NCBI RefSeq assembly: GCF_004792295.1
Contig: NZ_SRRY01000001.1
Span: forward strand, 1,560,501 to 1,624,500
DNA: 64,000 bases
Source: Pseudoalteromonas sp. MEBiC 03607
GTDB lineage: Bacteria; Pseudomonadota; Gammaproteobacteria; Enterobacterales; Alteromonadaceae
Direction: 5' to 3'
Shown in pieces: positions 26,240 through 35,998 of the stretch. The notes below the pieces were generated by a model, which was given only the letters and a program-made list of their open reading frames with translations, did not search any database and was not told where the DNA came from. Position 1 is the stretch's first letter. The number at the start of each line of letters is the position of its first letter. A program made the position numbers and the translations under genes.

Positions 26240-27025
26240 ATGAAAATTCAATCACCCAATACCGGGTTTTTAAATCAGACTCAGCAAACAGGTAATAAGC
26301 TTGCTGAGCAATTAGCGTCAGGTAAAAAAGTAAACTCAGCAGCAGATGATGCCGCTGCACTGCAAATTATTGATAGATTAACATCGCAGCAAGATGGTTA
26401 TAGCCAAGCTATCAACAATGCCTACGATGGTATTTCTTATTCACAAGTTACTGAATCAAACCTATCAGGTGTAAATGATGCAGTATCACGCATTAGAGAG
26501 CTGTCTATCCAAGCGGGTAACGGTGCGCTCACAGATACTGACAGAGCAGCACTACAAGAAGAAGTGTCACAATTGCAAACGCAAATTTCAGAAACATTTG
26601 AAAATGCGACATTTGCTGGCAAACCTTTATTTGATGGTGAGCAAGTGTCGTTTCAGGTTGGTCCTGATGCCAACACGACGCAATCATTAACGCCATCTGA
26701 TGGCAGTATTGCTTCTGTGATTGCGGGTATTGATATTTCTACCCAAGCAGGTGCGCAAGCGGCCATTGATATCAGCGATCAAGCTGCTGAAGAGATTAAT
26801 AATCAGCGTGCTGAACTTGGCGCTTTCCAAAACACTTTAGAAAGTACGATAAAAGGGTTGGGAAACCAACGGGAGAACATTGCTGCGAGTCGAAGCCGCA
26901 TTGAAGATACTGATTACGCAAAAGCAGTGTCTGATCAAGTAGCTAACGATATTTTGTCGCAAGCTTCAATCGCTTTACGTGGTCAAGCGAATCGTTCAGC
27001 AGAATCTATCTTAGGTTTGCTTTAA
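26240..27025 (+). CDS. Divergent short flagellin
   Basis: Flagellin-family protein of 261 residues, distinct from the tandem pair. It begins MKIQSPNTGFLNQTQQTGNK instead of MALYVNTN. It keeps the D1 signature [20 protein letters not shown], the SIQAGNGALTDTDRAAL helix and a C-terminal D1/D0 helix ending RGQANRSAESILGLL. The central region is reduced to about 30 residues. ATG 26240 has a strong GGAGG site at 26230-26234; a TTG at 26225 is less likely. It stands alone between pseB and flrA. It may be a minor filament subunit; a hook-filament junction role is less likely because FlgL/FlgK signatures are absent. Confidence 0.88.
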   Translation: MKIQSPNTGFLNQTQQTGNKLAEQLASGKKVNSAADDAAALQIIDRLTSQQDGYSQAINNAYDGISYSQVTESNLSGVNDAVSRIRELSIQAGNGALTDTDRAALQEEVSQLQTQISETFENATFAGKPLFDGEQVSFQVGPDANTTQSLTPSDGSIASVIAGIDISTQAGAQAAIDISDQAAEEINNQRAELGAFQNTLESTIKGLGNQRENIAASRSRIEDTDYAKAVSDQVANDILSQASIALRGQANRSAESILGLL

Positions 27026-27097
27026 TACTTTAGTCTTATTTTTAGGCGTTAAGTGACTATTTTTTGGCGTTGATGTCAATAAATTGCCGCTTAGCGC

Positions 27098-27125
27098 TTG
27101 CATCCCTCCTAAACTCGCTTACAAT
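27098..27125 (+). promoter_or_regulatory. Possible sigma70 promoter of flrA
   Basis: TTGCAT, a 16-base spacer, then TACAAT (five of six matches to TATAAT). The -35 is weak. It lies 42 bases before the flrA ATG. No GG-N10-GC site was found here, consistent with flrA being the top of the hierarchy and not sigma54-dependent. Confidence 0.35.
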
Positions 27126-27166
27126 TTAACATTAACAAACCCCGTGGTAACTGTGGTTCGCCAATA

Positions 27167-28606
27167 ATGATCTTAATTTTAGACAATAATAATAATCGTG
27201 CGATAGGTTTACATGCTTCACTCACCTTCATTGGTGAAACAGCACAATTAGTTAATGAAACAAATCTTCAAGCATTTTGTGAAAAACACCAGCAACAAGA
27301 ATGTATGGTCATTTTGGGGGCTCTACAGCAGCTTAATCATGAAGCTGTGATCAAACAGTTTCCAGCTATTCCATTTTTGTTAATAGGTGAAACCCTCAAA
27401 CCCCTTCTTAGTATTGCTAATGTTGTAGGCTTGATATGTGAGCCTTTCAATCATGACGTAACCACTCAGTTATTGCATGACTGTCAGCAATATCAGCGTA
27501 TGCTGCCCGGTGCTCATAAACAGTCTAAGTCGCAAAAATCGTTTGATGGACTTGTTGGTGAAACTGATGCTGTAAAAGATGTTCGTTTTTTAATTGAGCA
27601 GGTGGCTAAAACCGATGCCAATGTACTTATTTTAGGTGAGTCTGGCACAGGTAAAGAGGTGGTAGCACGAAACGTTCACCTACTATCTAAACGAAATAGC
27701 GGGCCATTTGTGCCAGTAAACTGCGGTGCTATTCCTGGTGAGTTACTTGAAAGTGAGTTATTTGGTCACGAAAAAGGGGCATTTACTGGGGCAATTTCAG
27801 CGCGAAAAGGGCGTTTTGAATTAGCACAAGGCGGTACACTGTTTTTAGATGAAATTGGTGACATGCCACTGCAAATGCAGGTTAAGCTTTTACGAGTATT
27901 ACAAGAGCGCAGTTATGAACGAGTAGGTGGGACAAAGCCTATTCAAGCTGATGTACGAATTATTGCTGCAACACATCGTAATCTTGAAGAAATGATTGAA
28001 AAGGGCGACTTCCGCGAAGACCTTTTTTATCGCTTAAACGTGTTTCCAATTGAAAACCCTTCGCTAAGTGAGCGTGCAGACGACATTCCTCTACTTTTAA
28101 AAGAGTTAATGCGCCGTGTGAATGAGCAAAGTGGCACAACAGCAAAATTCACCGAACGGGCAATTCAAAGCTTAAAAGAGCATGCATGGCCGGGAAATAT
28201 CCGTGAGCTAGCCAACTTAGTGGAGCGCATGGTCATTATGTTCCCTGATAAAGTGGTTGATGTGCCAGACCTACCAGCTAAATATCGTTACATTGAGGTC
28301 GAAGCGTATGAGCCTGAGTACCCTGAAGAGCTGATGGAACGAGATGCTTTCAACGATATTTTTAGCACAGGCTTTAGTGATTACGAAGACGAAGAGCTTG
28401 ACACGCCAGCAACAACGGTTGACTCTGGTTTATTACCCGATGAAGGCATTGAGCTGAAAGAGTATCTTGCTGAGCTTGAAATCAGCTTAATTAGCCAAGC
28501 ATTAGAGCGCTATGACTATGTCGTAGCGCGTGCGGCTGAAATCTTAGGTGTTCGCCGTACAACTCTCGTTGAGAAGATGAAAAAGTATAACCTATCGCGA
28601 GATTAA
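27167..28606 (+). CDS. flrA: FlrA/FleQ: sigma54-dependent master flagellar regulator
   Basis: Top-level activator of polar flagellar genes. The 479-residue protein has an N-terminal FleQ domain (about 1-110) without a usable receiver aspartate context. An AAA+ domain (about 128-365) has Walker A GESGTGK (157-163), the sigma54-contact loop GAFTGA (204-209) and Walker [13 protein letters not shown] Fis-type helix-turn-helix lies at the end ([19 protein letters not shown]). FlrA/FleQ proteins are inhibited by c-di-GMP and by FlhG, which is also encoded here at 49260. It is separated from flrBC by the opposing tag gene. Confidence 0.94.
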   Translation: MILILDNNNNRAIGLHASLTFIGETAQLVNETNLQAFCEKHQQQECMVILGALQQLNHEAVIKQFPAIPFLLIGETLKPLLSIANVVGLICEPFNHDVTTQLLHDCQQYQRMLPGAHKQSKSQKSFDGLVGETDAVKDVRFLIEQVAKTDANVLILGESGTGKEVVARNVHLLSKRNSGPFVPVNCGAIPGELLESELFGHEKGAFTGAISARKGRFELAQGGTLFLDEIGDMPLQMQVKLLRVLQERSYERVGGTKPIQADVRIIAATHRNLEEMIEKGDFREDLFYRLNVFPIENPSLSERADDIPLLLKELMRRVNEQSGTTAKFTERAIQSLKEHAWPGNIRELANLVERMVIMFPDKVVDVPDLPAKYRYIEVEAYEPEYPEELMERDAFNDIFSTGFSDYEDEELDTPATTVDSGLLPDEGIELKEYLAELEISLISQALERYDYVVARAAEILGVRRTTLVEKMKKYNLSRD

Positions 28607-28619
28607 CTCGCGGTAGGTT
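28589..28619 (+). terminator. Hairpin at the end of flrA
   Basis: A 13-base stem, AACCTATCGCGAG against CTCGCGGTAGGTT, with one G:U pair and a five-base loop. It overlaps the last flrA codons and separates flrA from the convergent tag gene. Confidence 0.6.
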
Positions 28620-28659
28620 TAACGCTCTCTACATAAAGCATGTTTCTGCAGATTTGCGG

Positions 28660-29247
28660 CTAATATTCACTCACTATTTCGGCTTTTCTAAAACAATCAT
28701 TACTGTGATCATTCACCATACCACAGGCCTGCATATGCGCATACACAGTCGTTGGGCCTAAAAACTTAAAACCACGCTTTTTTAAATCTTTGGCAAATGC
28801 TGTGGAGGCTTCAGTAATAGCCGGGTAATCCTCTAGTTTATCTAGGTTGTTTACCAAAGGCTTACCACCTACAAACTGCCATTGGTAGTTTGAGAAACTA
28901 CCAAACTCTTTTTGAATTTCAATAAAACGCTGCGCGTTATTGATAGTCGCGGCGATCTTGGCTCGATTACGAATAATGCCATCAAACTGCATTAACCGCT
29001 CGACGTCGTCCTCAGTCATTTTGGCAACCTCTTCAACAACAAAGTTTTTAAAGGCGCTGCGATAGCCATCACGCTTTTTAAGTATGGTATACCAACTAAG
29101 CCCGGCTTGTGCTGACTCTAAGGTTATAAACTCAAACAAACGGTGATCATCATATAATGGCACCCCCCATTCTTGGTCGTGGTAGGCCACATAATCTTCT
29201 TTGCTGGTGTCGAGCCACGGGCAGCGACAGTGGTGTTCTTTTTGCAT
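28660..29247 (-). CDS. tag: DNA-3-methyladenine glycosylase I (Tag)
   Basis: Base-excision repair glycosylase removing 3-methyladenine. The 195-residue protein has the Tag hallmarks RCPWLDTSKEDYVAYHDQEW near the N-terminus (start of the HhH-type fold and zinc site), LFEFITLESAQAGLSWYTIL, and C-terminal HMQACGMVNDHSNDCFR, which supplies the Cys/His zinc ligands. Length is normal. It lies on the minus strand between flrA and flrB, with no functional link to flagella. Its ATG follows AGGGAACA. Confidence 0.93.
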   Translation of the reverse strand: MQKEHHCRCPWLDTSKEDYVAYHDQEWGVPLYDDHRLFEFITLESAQAGLSWYTILKKRDGYRSAFKNFVVEEVAKMTEDDVERLMQFDGIIRNRAKIAATINNAQRFIEIQKEFGSFSNYQWQFVGGKPLVNNLDKLEDYPAITEASTAFAKDLKKRGFKFLGPTTVYAHMQACGMVNDHSNDCFRKAEIVSEY

Positions 29248-29323
29248 TGTTCCCTCGCAAATGTCATTTTTTTGTCGGTGTTTATTTTGACTTTAATTTA
29301 TTGAAATAAAACAAAAATAATTA

Positions 29324-29339
29324 TGGTATGAATTGTGCA
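29324..29339 (+). promoter_or_regulatory. Candidate sigma54 promoter of flrB-flrC
   Basis: TGGTATGAATTGTGCA shows GG-N10-GC spacing, with GTGCA at -12. The start point would be near 29349, 27 bases before the flrB ATG. FlrA with sigma54 is the known activator of flrBC in Vibrio. Confidence 0.6.
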
Positions 29340-29375
29340 TTTAGCTGTGTAGACACGATTTTTTGAGTATCGATT

Positions 29376-30488
29376 ATGGCCTTGGCACATGTATTAAAAC
29401 CACAATTTATCACAGCTAATCAATATAACCCATGCTTACAGCAAGAAGAGTATGTTGGCGAGTTGAGTGAGCTTCGCCAGCAAGCTAGTTGGCTAAGTCA
29501 TTTAGTGCATACTATGCCTGCGGGCGTTGTGGTTTTAGATGGTCGAGGCATGATTGCAAAAGCAAATCAAATTGCTATTGATATGTTGGGTGAACCGCTT
29601 GAAGGTGAAAAATGGTTTAGCGTTATTCAGCGCTCATTTCGACCAAAGCAAGATGATGGTCATGAGGTATCACTCAAAGATGGGCGTTTAATAAAGCTTG
29701 ATATTACTGCGCTTGCACCTGAGCCAGGGCAGTTAATTTTAATGACAGATTTAACAGAAACTAGGCGTTTACAAAAACGAGTAGCACATATGCAGCGCTT
29801 AAGTGCGCTTGGTAAAATGGTTGCTTCGCTTGCTCATCAGGTCAGAACGCCGTTGTCAGCCGCCATGCTTTATGCCGCAAACTTGGGTTCAAAGCGTTTA
29901 CCAGAAAGCTCGCGTGGTAATTTTCATACTAAATTAATGTCACGTTTAAAAGATTTAGAAACCCAAGTAAATGACATGCTGTTATTTGCAAAAAGTGGCG
30001 AACAGCAAGTTGTTGAAAGTGTCTCGATGCAACAGTTACTCAATGAAGTAAAAGCGGGGGCGGATGCAATGGTGGCACAAAACCAAAGTACCTTAGCCGT
30101 TAACTTGCCAGAACCAGACATTGAGATTGTGGGTAATAAAACCGCACTTGCCAGTGCGATTCAAAACTTAATTCATAACAGTATTCAAATAATTGGCAAA
30201 CATGCAGAAGTATCGCTTAGTGCTGAGCGCGACACCGCAAATGATAACAGTGTTCGCATCAGTGTAAGTGACAACGGTCCAGGCGTAGATATGAGTCAGG
30301 CCGAGAAATTATTTGAACCTTTCTTTACTACAAAAAGCCAAGGCACAGGGCTTGGACTTGCTGTTGTGAGTTCAGTCGCTAATGCGCACCAAGGACGGGT
30401 TGAAGTGACTAATAATGCCCATGGGGGGGCATGTTTTAGCTTGATCCTGCCAATAAGTGCAGAATTTACGTCAGCGGAGGCAAAATGA
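29376..30488 (+). CDS. flrB: FlrB: cytoplasmic sensor histidine kinase
   Basis: Kinase that phosphorylates FlrC to activate mid-class flagellar genes. The 370-residue protein has no membrane segments. It has a PAS-like domain (about 40-128: TMPAGVVVLDGRGMIAKANQ), a phosphoacceptor helix with His154 in SLAHQVRTPLSAAM, and an HATPase_c domain with an N box (IQNLIHNSIQIIG), G1 (VSDNGPGVD), F box (LFEPFFTTK) and G2 (GTGLGLAVV). Lack of a sensor region implies an internal cue, probably basal-body assembly. It overlaps flrC by four bases. Confidence 0.93.
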   Translation: MALAHVLKPQFITANQYNPCLQQEEYVGELSELRQQASWLSHLVHTMPAGVVVLDGRGMIAKANQIAIDMLGEPLEGEKWFSVIQRSFRPKQDDGHEVSLKDGRLIKLDITALAPEPGQLILMTDLTETRRLQKRVAHMQRLSALGKMVASLAHQVRTPLSAAMLYAANLGSKRLPESSRGNFHTKLMSRLKDLETQVNDMLLFAKSGEQQVVESVSMQQLLNEVKAGADAMVAQNQSTLAVNLPEPDIEIVGNKTALASAIQNLIHNSIQIIGKHAEVSLSAERDTANDNSVRISVSDNGPGVDMSQAEKLFEPFFTTKSQGTGLGLAVVSSVANAHQGRVEVTNNAHGGACFSLILPISAEFTSAEAK

Positions 30489-31888
30489 ATACGAACGCAA
30501 TTTTAGTCGTTGAAGACGACGCAGGCTTACGAGAAGCTTTGATTGATACACTCGAAATGTCAGGAATTGATTGCATCGCAGCAGATAGTGCTGAGCAAGC
30601 AATGGTGCTGTTAAAACAAGGCACGTATTCATTAGTGGTCAGCGATGTACAAATGGGCGCGATGAGTGGCCTTGATTTACTTCGCAGTATTAAGCTCAAC
30701 TACCCTGAACTACCTGTACTTATGATGACAGCTTATGCCACCATTGATGATGCAGTTGAAGCGATGCGTTTAGGTGCGATTGATTACATGGCAAAACCAT
30801 TTGCCCCAGAAGTATTGCTTAATATGGTCAGTCGTTATTTACCTGAAAAGGAAAAAGAAACAGACGGGCCAATTGTTGCAGATCCATCGAGTATTAAGTT
30901 ACTCGAACTTGCGAGCAAAGTAGCGCGTTCAGATGCCAGTGTTATGGTTCTTGGCCCAAGTGGTTCAGGTAAAGAAGTGTTAGCCCGCTATATTCATGAT
31001 AAATCGAATCGAGCAGATGCTCCCTTTGTTGCCATTAACTGTGCCGCTATTCCTGAAAATATGCTTGAAGCAACCTTATTTGGCTATGAAAAAGGCGCGT
31101 TTACCGGTGCCATTCAGGCCTGCCCTGGTAAATTTGAACAAGCACAAGGCGGTACCATATTACTTGATGAGATCACCGAGATGGATTTAGGTCTGCAAGC
31201 AAAATTACTGCGTGTACTACAAGAGCGTGAAGTAGAGCGCTTAGGCGGCCGTAAAACCATAGAGCTTGATGTTCGTGTCTTAGCTACGAGTAACCGTGAT
31301 TTAAAAGAAGCGGTGAGTGAAAACCTATTTAGAGAAGATTTATATTATCGCTTAAATGTGTTCCCGCTGATGTGGAAACCATTAGCAGAACGCCCGGGCG
31401 ACATTGTTGTATTGGCAGAGCATTTAATTGAGCGCCATTGCCTGAAAAGTAAAGAACCCATTGCTATGTTGACCGAGTCAGCTAAGCAAAAGCTGCTAAC
31501 ACATGCTTGGCCGGGTAATGTGCGAGAGCTTGATAATGTTATTCAACGTGCGCTGATATTATGTGATGGTAACAGCATTCATGAAGATGATGTCTTCATT
31601 GAAGAGTTACTAACGGTAGAGATAAAGTCAGTTGCTACGCCACCGCATAATGCACCGGTGTATCAAGAGCAACCCGTTGAAGTTAATTTAGATACAGTGC
31701 CACAGGTGAGTGAGCAAGGTAATTATAAAGACGAGCTTAAAGACAAAGAGCATCGTATTATTTTAGAAACCCTCGCACGCTGTAATGGTAAGCGAAAAGA
31801 GGTGGCTGAGACCTTAGGCATTAGCCCCCGCACCTTGCGATATAAACTAGCGCAGATGCGCGATCTTGGGATTGCACTGCCAGCCTAA
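30485..31888 (+). CDS. flrC: FlrC: sigma54-dependent response regulator
   Basis: NtrC-type activator of hook, basal-body and flagellin genes. The 467-residue protein has a receiver domain with phosphoacceptor Asp54 (VVSDVQMGAMSGLDLL). Its AAA+ domain has Walker A GPSGSGK, the sigma54 loop GAFTGA ([15 protein letters not shown]) and Walker B GGTILLDEITE. A Fis-type helix-turn-helix follows (VAETLGISPRTLRYKLAQM). It is the partner of FlrB, with which it is translationally coupled, and is followed by a hairpin at 31909-31939. Confidence 0.94.
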   Translation: MNTNAILVVEDDAGLREALIDTLEMSGIDCIAADSAEQAMVLLKQGTYSLVVSDVQMGAMSGLDLLRSIKLNYPELPVLMMTAYATIDDAVEAMRLGAIDYMAKPFAPEVLLNMVSRYLPEKEKETDGPIVADPSSIKLLELASKVARSDASVMVLGPSGSGKEVLARYIHDKSNRADAPFVAINCAAIPENMLEATLFGYEKGAFTGAIQACPGKFEQAQGGTILLDEITEMDLGLQAKLLRVLQEREVERLGGRKTIELDVRVLATSNRDLKEAVSENLFREDLYYRLNVFPLMWKPLAERPGDIVVLAEHLIERHCLKSKEPIAMLTESAKQKLLTHAWPGNVRELDNVIQRALILCDGNSIHEDDVFIEELLTVEIKSVATPPHNAPVYQEQPVEVNLDTVPQVSEQGNYKDELKDKEHRIILETLARCNGKRKEVAETLGISPRTLRYKLAQMRDLGIALPA

Positions 31889-31908
31889 TTCTCCTTCCAA
31901 AACAGTGT

Positions 31909-31939
31909 CAAACAAGCTCACAGCATGTGGGCTTGTTTG
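31909..31939 (+). terminator. Hairpin after flrC
   Basis: Stem of about 13 pairs (CAAACAAGCTCAC against GTGGGCTTGTTTG, with a G:U pair) and a five-base loop. No T-run follows, so it may be a partial terminator or an mRNA 3'-end stem. Confidence 0.5.
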
Positions 31940-32002
31940 CTGTCAAAACTCTGACAAGCAAAATAAATGGTATAAGTCATTGAAAATATTGGTTTTGTTT
32001 TG

Positions 32003-32018
32003 TGGCACGGTTTGTGCT
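32003..32018 (+). promoter_or_regulatory. Sigma54 promoter of the fliE operon
   Basis: TGGCACGGTTTGTGCT has the complete -24 consensus TGGCACG and GC exactly ten bases after GG. The start point would be near 32028, 30 bases before the fliE ATG. This is the best -24/-12 site in the window. Confidence 0.78.
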
Positions 32019-32057
32019 TTATCAGTTTATAAGTAAACTGTATTGTCAGAGAGTATT

Positions 32058-32390
32058 ATGAAAGTTCAAAACAGCGCATTATTTCAAGAAATGCAATCTA
32101 TGGCCCTTGAAGCTAGCCGTAGTAACTCAATTACAAATTTACCAACTCAGACACAGCCTACATCAACGGCACAATTTGGTGATCTACTTACCAATGCATT
32201 AGATACAGTAAATGGCTTGCAACAAGAAGCCAAGCAAAAAGTGACGGCTCTTGAAATGGGTGATCGCAGTGTATCGCTTGCAGATGTGATGATTGCTTCA
32301 CAAAAATCATCAGTTGCATTCGAAGCAACGGTACAGGTTCGTAATAAACTTGTTGAAGCATATAAAGAAATCATGAACATGCCTGTGTAA
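32058..32390 (+). CDS. fliE: Flagellar hook-basal body complex protein FliE
   Basis: Links the MS ring to the proximal rod and is among the first exported proteins. It has 110 residues from ATG 32058 (MKVQNSALFQEM), which is preferred to the upstream TTG at 32043 because AGAG lies at the right distance. Conserved C-terminal half: TALEMGDRSVSLADVMIASQ and AFEATVQVRNKLVEAYKEIM. It is the first gene of the large fliE-J operon and is preceded by a sigma54 site. Confidence 0.95.
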   Translation: MKVQNSALFQEMQSMALEASRSNSITNLPTQTQPTSTAQFGDLLTNALDTVNGLQQEAKQKVTALEMGDRSVSLADVMIASQKSSVAFEATVQVRNKLVEAYKEIMNMPV

Positions 32391-32410
32391 CTAGGTAGTG
32401 GAGAATTATC

Positions 32411-34126
32411 GTGGCGCAATCTAATCAATCAACTGATCTAGCCCTAGCAGGCGGCGGTATCGATTCTACCGATACTGATGATCAACAAGAGCAAAAGTCA
32501 GGCTACTTAAGTGCCTTAAACGGTGTAGATGTTTTACGCCAGGTTACTTTAGTGATTGCTTTGGCAATTTGTTTGGCTATCGCAATTTTTATTATCATTT
32601 GGGCACGTCAGCCAGATATGCGTCCGCTTGGTAAAATGCCAACGGAAGAGCTTATTCAAACGCTAGACTTTTTAGACGCACAAAAGATTGATTACGAACT
32701 CGATGGTAATGTCATCTCTGTAGAAGAAGGTGAGTACCAAAACATTAAGTTATTGATGGCTCGTGAAGGCCTTGAGCAAGCGCCAAGCTCAGGTACTGAC
32801 ATCATCATGCAAGATATGGGATTTGGTGTAAGCCAACGCCTAGAACGTGAACGTTTAAAACATGGTCGTGAGCAACAACTTGCTCGCACTATCGAAGAGC
32901 TAAAAAATGTTACTCGCGCCAAAGTACTTTTAGCTATTCCAAAAGAAAACGTATTTGCTCGTCGCGAAAAACAACCTTCAGCTACAGTGGTTTTAACACT
33001 CAAACGCGGCCGTACGCTTGATGGTGAAGAAGTTGACTCAGTTGTTGATATTGTTGCCTCAGCGGTACAAGGTTTATCGCCAGAGCGTGTTACTGTTACC
33101 GATCAAAATGGTCGCTTACTAAACTCAGGCTCACAAAATTCACTCGCTGCACGTTCTCGTAAAGAGTATGAAATAGAGCGCAAACGTGAAGAAGAGTACT
33201 TAAATAAAATCGACAGCATTCTCATTCCAGTGGTTGGTTTAGGTAACTACACTGCGCAAGTTGATTTAAATATGGATTTTAGTGCAGTAGAAGAAACTCA
33301 AAAACGCTATAACCCTGATTTACCAGCAGTGCGAAGCGAAACGACTTTCGAAGAAAATAACATCGGCGGTCTTGCTGTAGGTATTCCTGGTGCGCTTACA
33401 AATCAGCCACCTGCAAACTCGAATATTCCTGAAATTGCAGGTCAAGGCAGTGCAGGCTCAGCGACTAACCCTAGCCGTTCTCACAAAGAAGCAACACGCA
33501 ACTACGAGTTAGATACCACGATTTCTCATAAGCGTCAGCAAACAGGTGTTATTCGTCGTATTAGCGTATCAGTCGCTGTTGATTACGTACCAGAAGTTGG
33601 TGAAAACGGTGAAACGACTATGGTGCCTCGTTCTGTCGAAGCATTGTCAAATATTCGTCGTTTACTACAAGGTGGTGTAGGCTTTGATATGCAACGTGGT
33701 GATGCACTTGAAGTGGTCACAGTTCCGTTTGTTCGTGAAAACACAGAAATGGCGATTGAAGTGCCGCTGTGGGAACAAGACTGGTTCATGAAAATGCTTC
33801 GCTTAGCGTTAGGTGCTTTGGTTATTATCGTACTTATCTTGGCTGTTGTTAAACCAATGCTGAAACGCTTAATCTACCCAGACGATACACTTGAAGAGTA
33901 TGATGAAGATGCGTTAAGTGCGGGTGTAGATATTGGTGATAGCACGCTAGATATGCTAAATAAAGACTTTGACTCTGCTGCTGTAGGATTCTCAAGTGAT
34001 GGTACACTACAGCTGCCAGATTTACATGGCGATGAAGATTTACTCAAAGCAGTTCGTGCATTGGTTGCTAATGAACCAGAACTGTCTTCTCAAGTGGTGA
34101 AAGCGTGGTTAACTGAAGATGACTGA
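32411..34126 (+). CDS. fliF: Flagellar MS-ring protein FliF
   Basis: Inner-membrane ring protein on which the basal body and export gate assemble. The 571-residue protein has a short cytoplasmic N-terminus, TM1 near residues 44-66 (VTLVIALAICLAIAIFIIIW), a periplasmic YscJ/FliF ring-building region (about 67-450), TM2 near 465-487 (LALGALVIIVLILAVV) and a cytoplasmic FliG-binding tail ending in PELSSQVVKAWLTEDD. The start codon is GTG, with GGAG upstream. It overlaps fliG by eight bases. Confidence 0.97.
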   Translation: MAQSNQSTDLALAGGGIDSTDTDDQQEQKSGYLSALNGVDVLRQVTLVIALAICLAIAIFIIIWARQPDMRPLGKMPTEELIQTLDFLDAQKIDYELDGNVISVEEGEYQNIKLLMAREGLEQAPSSGTDIIMQDMGFGVSQRLERERLKHGREQQLARTIEELKNVTRAKVLLAIPKENVFARREKQPSATVVLTLKRGRTLDGEEVDSVVDIVASAVQGLSPERVTVTDQNGRLLNSGSQNSLAARSRKEYEIERKREEEYLNKIDSILIPVVGLGNYTAQVDLNMDFSAVEETQKRYNPDLPAVRSETTFEENNIGGLAVGIPGALTNQPPANSNIPEIAGQGSAGSATNPSRSHKEATRNYELDTTISHKRQQTGVIRRISVSVAVDYVPEVGENGETTMVPRSVEALSNIRRLLQGGVGFDMQRGDALEVVTVPFVRENTEMAIEVPLWEQDWFMKMLRLALGALVIIVLILAVVKPMLKRLIYPDDTLEEYDEDALSAGVDIGDSTLDMLNKDFDSAAVGFSSDGTLQLPDLHGDEDLLKAVRALVANEPELSSQVVKAWLTEDD

Positions 34127-35159
34127 TCAAGAACAAAAACAACTACCACCGGCGTTTGATGTTGATAAATTAGACGGTGTCGATAAAGCAGCTATTTTAT
34201 TGCTGAGTTTATCGGAAGAAGATGCTGCGCAAATTCTAAAACATTTAGAGCCTAAGCAAGTACAAAAAGTAGGTATGGCGATGGCGGCGCTGGATGATTT
34301 ATCACAAGCGAAAATTAGCGCTGTTCACAACTTGTTTATTGAGCAAATTCAAAGCTTCAGCACCATAGGTTTCCAATCTGAAGACTTTATCAAAAAAGCG
34401 CTTACAGCGGCACTTGGTGAAGATAAGGCTGCCAGCCTTATTGACCAAATTGTTATGGGCTCTGGCGCCAAAGGCCTTGATTCACTGAAGTGGATGGACT
34501 CAAAACAAGTAGCGAATATTATTCGTAATGAGCACCCGCAGATCCAAACTATTGTTTTATCGTATTTAGAGCCTGAGCAATCAGCTGAAATCTTGTCGCA
34601 ATTTCCTGAAAAAGTGCGCTTAGATTTAACCATGCGTATTGCTAACCTTGAAGAAGTTCAACCAGCAGCACTCCAAGAGCTAAACGAAATCATGGAGAAA
34701 CAGTTCGCAGGTCAAGCAGGTGCGCAAGCTGCGAAAATGGGAGGCTTGAAAGCAGCGGCAGATATCATGAACTACCTAGATACCAATATTGAAGGTCAGT
34801 TGATGGATTCGATCCGTGAGCATGACGAAGAAATGTCGCAGCAAATCCAAGATCTCATGTTTGTATTTGAAAACTTAATGGATGTTGAAGACCGAGGCAT
34901 TCAAGCAATTCTTCGTGAAGTACAACAAGATGTACTTATGAAAGCAATTAAAGGAACAGATGAAGCACTGAAAGAGAAGATTTTAAGTAACATGTCGAAA
35001 CGTGCTGCTGAGCTATTAGCAGATGACCTTGAGGCGATGGGACCTGTGCGTATTAGTGAAGTTGAAGCTGCACAAAAAGAAATCTTGTCGACAGCACGTC
35101 GTTTAGCTGACTCAGGCGAAATAATGCTTGGCGGCGGCGGTGGTGAGGAGTTCCTATAA
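34119..35159 (+). CDS. fliG: Flagellar motor switch protein FliG
   Basis: Rotor protein of the C ring that interacts with the stators. The 346-residue protein has the three armadillo-like FliG domains: an N-terminal FliF-binding part (KLDGVDKAAILLLSLSEEDA), a middle domain with the EHPQ motif (IIRNEHPQIQTIVLSYL) and a C-terminal domain with the charged torque helix (ILREVQQDVLMKAIKGTDEA and ILSNMSKRAAELLADDLEAM). The C-terminus ends in a glycine-rich GGGGGEEFL tail. Length is normal. It is coupled to fliF and lies three bases before fliH. Confidence 0.97.
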   Translation: MTDQEQKQLPPAFDVDKLDGVDKAAILLLSLSEEDAAQILKHLEPKQVQKVGMAMAALDDLSQAKISAVHNLFIEQIQSFSTIGFQSEDFIKKALTAALGEDKAASLIDQIVMGSGAKGLDSLKWMDSKQVANIIRNEHPQIQTIVLSYLEPEQSAEILSQFPEKVRLDLTMRIANLEEVQPAALQELNEIMEKQFAGQAGAQAAKMGGLKAAADIMNYLDTNIEGQLMDSIREHDEEMSQQIQDLMFVFENLMDVEDRGIQAILREVQQDVLMKAIKGTDEALKEKILSNMSKRAAELLADDLEAMGPVRISEVEAAQKEILSTARRLADSGEIMLGGGGGEEFL

Positions 35160-35162
35160 ACC

Positions 35163-35981
35163 ATGTCTAAACCTTCTTTACATAAAGGTCGGCCAATTCA
35201 CCCTAGTGAAGCAGTGGATGAACTTCTTGAAAACTGGCCAATTCCTGATGTTGCACAAGACACCAGAAAGTTGGCTGGACGTTCAACTGCCTATGGTACG
35301 CCTTTAGCTGACATGTACCGCAAGGAGCGTCAAAAACAAGCGGTAGAAGAACAGCCCGAAGAGCCGGAAATTCCTGCTCTGACCATGGCAGAGCTTGAAA
35401 AAATTCGCCAAGATGCTTACGAAGAAGGGCTTAAGCAAGGTCATGAGCAAGGCTATATTGATGGCTTTGAAAAAGGGGCTCATGAAGGCAAAGAAGCAGG
35501 CTTCAAAGAAGGCGTTGAACTAGGCAAAGAGCAAGGCCAAGAAGAAATAAAGCCAATTTTAGAAGAGCAGTTAACCACACTGAGAAGTTTGCTTGATAGC
35601 TTATCTCAACCATTAGCAAAAGTTGATGAAAGTGCAGAGAAGCAGTTGGTGCAGTTAGCGGTCATGCTAACTGAGGTATTAGTTTACCAAGAAATTAAAA
35701 CCTCACCAGAAGTCATCTTGCATGCATTAAAGCAAGCCATTGACGCATTAGGCGAAGAACAAGCGAAAGTACGTATTCACTTACATCCTGATGACATAGC
35801 ATTAATTACACAAAGCTATGGCGAACAAACTATTGCAGATAATCATTGGCAGTTAGTTGCAGAGCCAACCTTAGAACGTGGTGGTTGTGAAATCAAAACC
35901 CCGCAGTCGTCTTTGGATATGACAGTTAAAACCCGCGTCAAAGAAACGTTGGAAAACTTTTTGCATAGCAGTGGTATATAA
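35163..35981 (+). CDS. fliH: Flagellar assembly protein FliH
   Basis: Negative regulator and stator-like partner of the export ATPase FliI. The 272-residue protein has a variable N-terminus and then the family's GxxxG-rich helical stretch, a glycine every three or four residues ([20 protein letters not shown] and onwards, residues about 82-125). The C-terminal FliH/V-ATPase E-subunit domain includes [13 protein letters not shown] and [16 protein letters not shown]. It is placed between fliG and fliI as usual. Confidence 0.94.
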   Translation: MSKPSLHKGRPIHPSEAVDELLENWPIPDVAQDTRKLAGRSTAYGTPLADMYRKERQKQAVEEQPEEPEIPALTMAELEKIRQDAYEEGLKQGHEQGYIDGFEKGAHEGKEAGFKEGVELGKEQGQEEIKPILEEQLTTLRSLLDSLSQPLAKVDESAEKQLVQLAVMLTEVLVYQEIKTSPEVILHALKQAIDALGEEQAKVRIHLHPDDIALITQSYGEQTIADNHWQLVAEPTLERGGCEIKTPQSSLDMTVKTRVKETLENFLHSSGI

Positions 35982-35998
35982 CATTTATTAGGCTCTTT

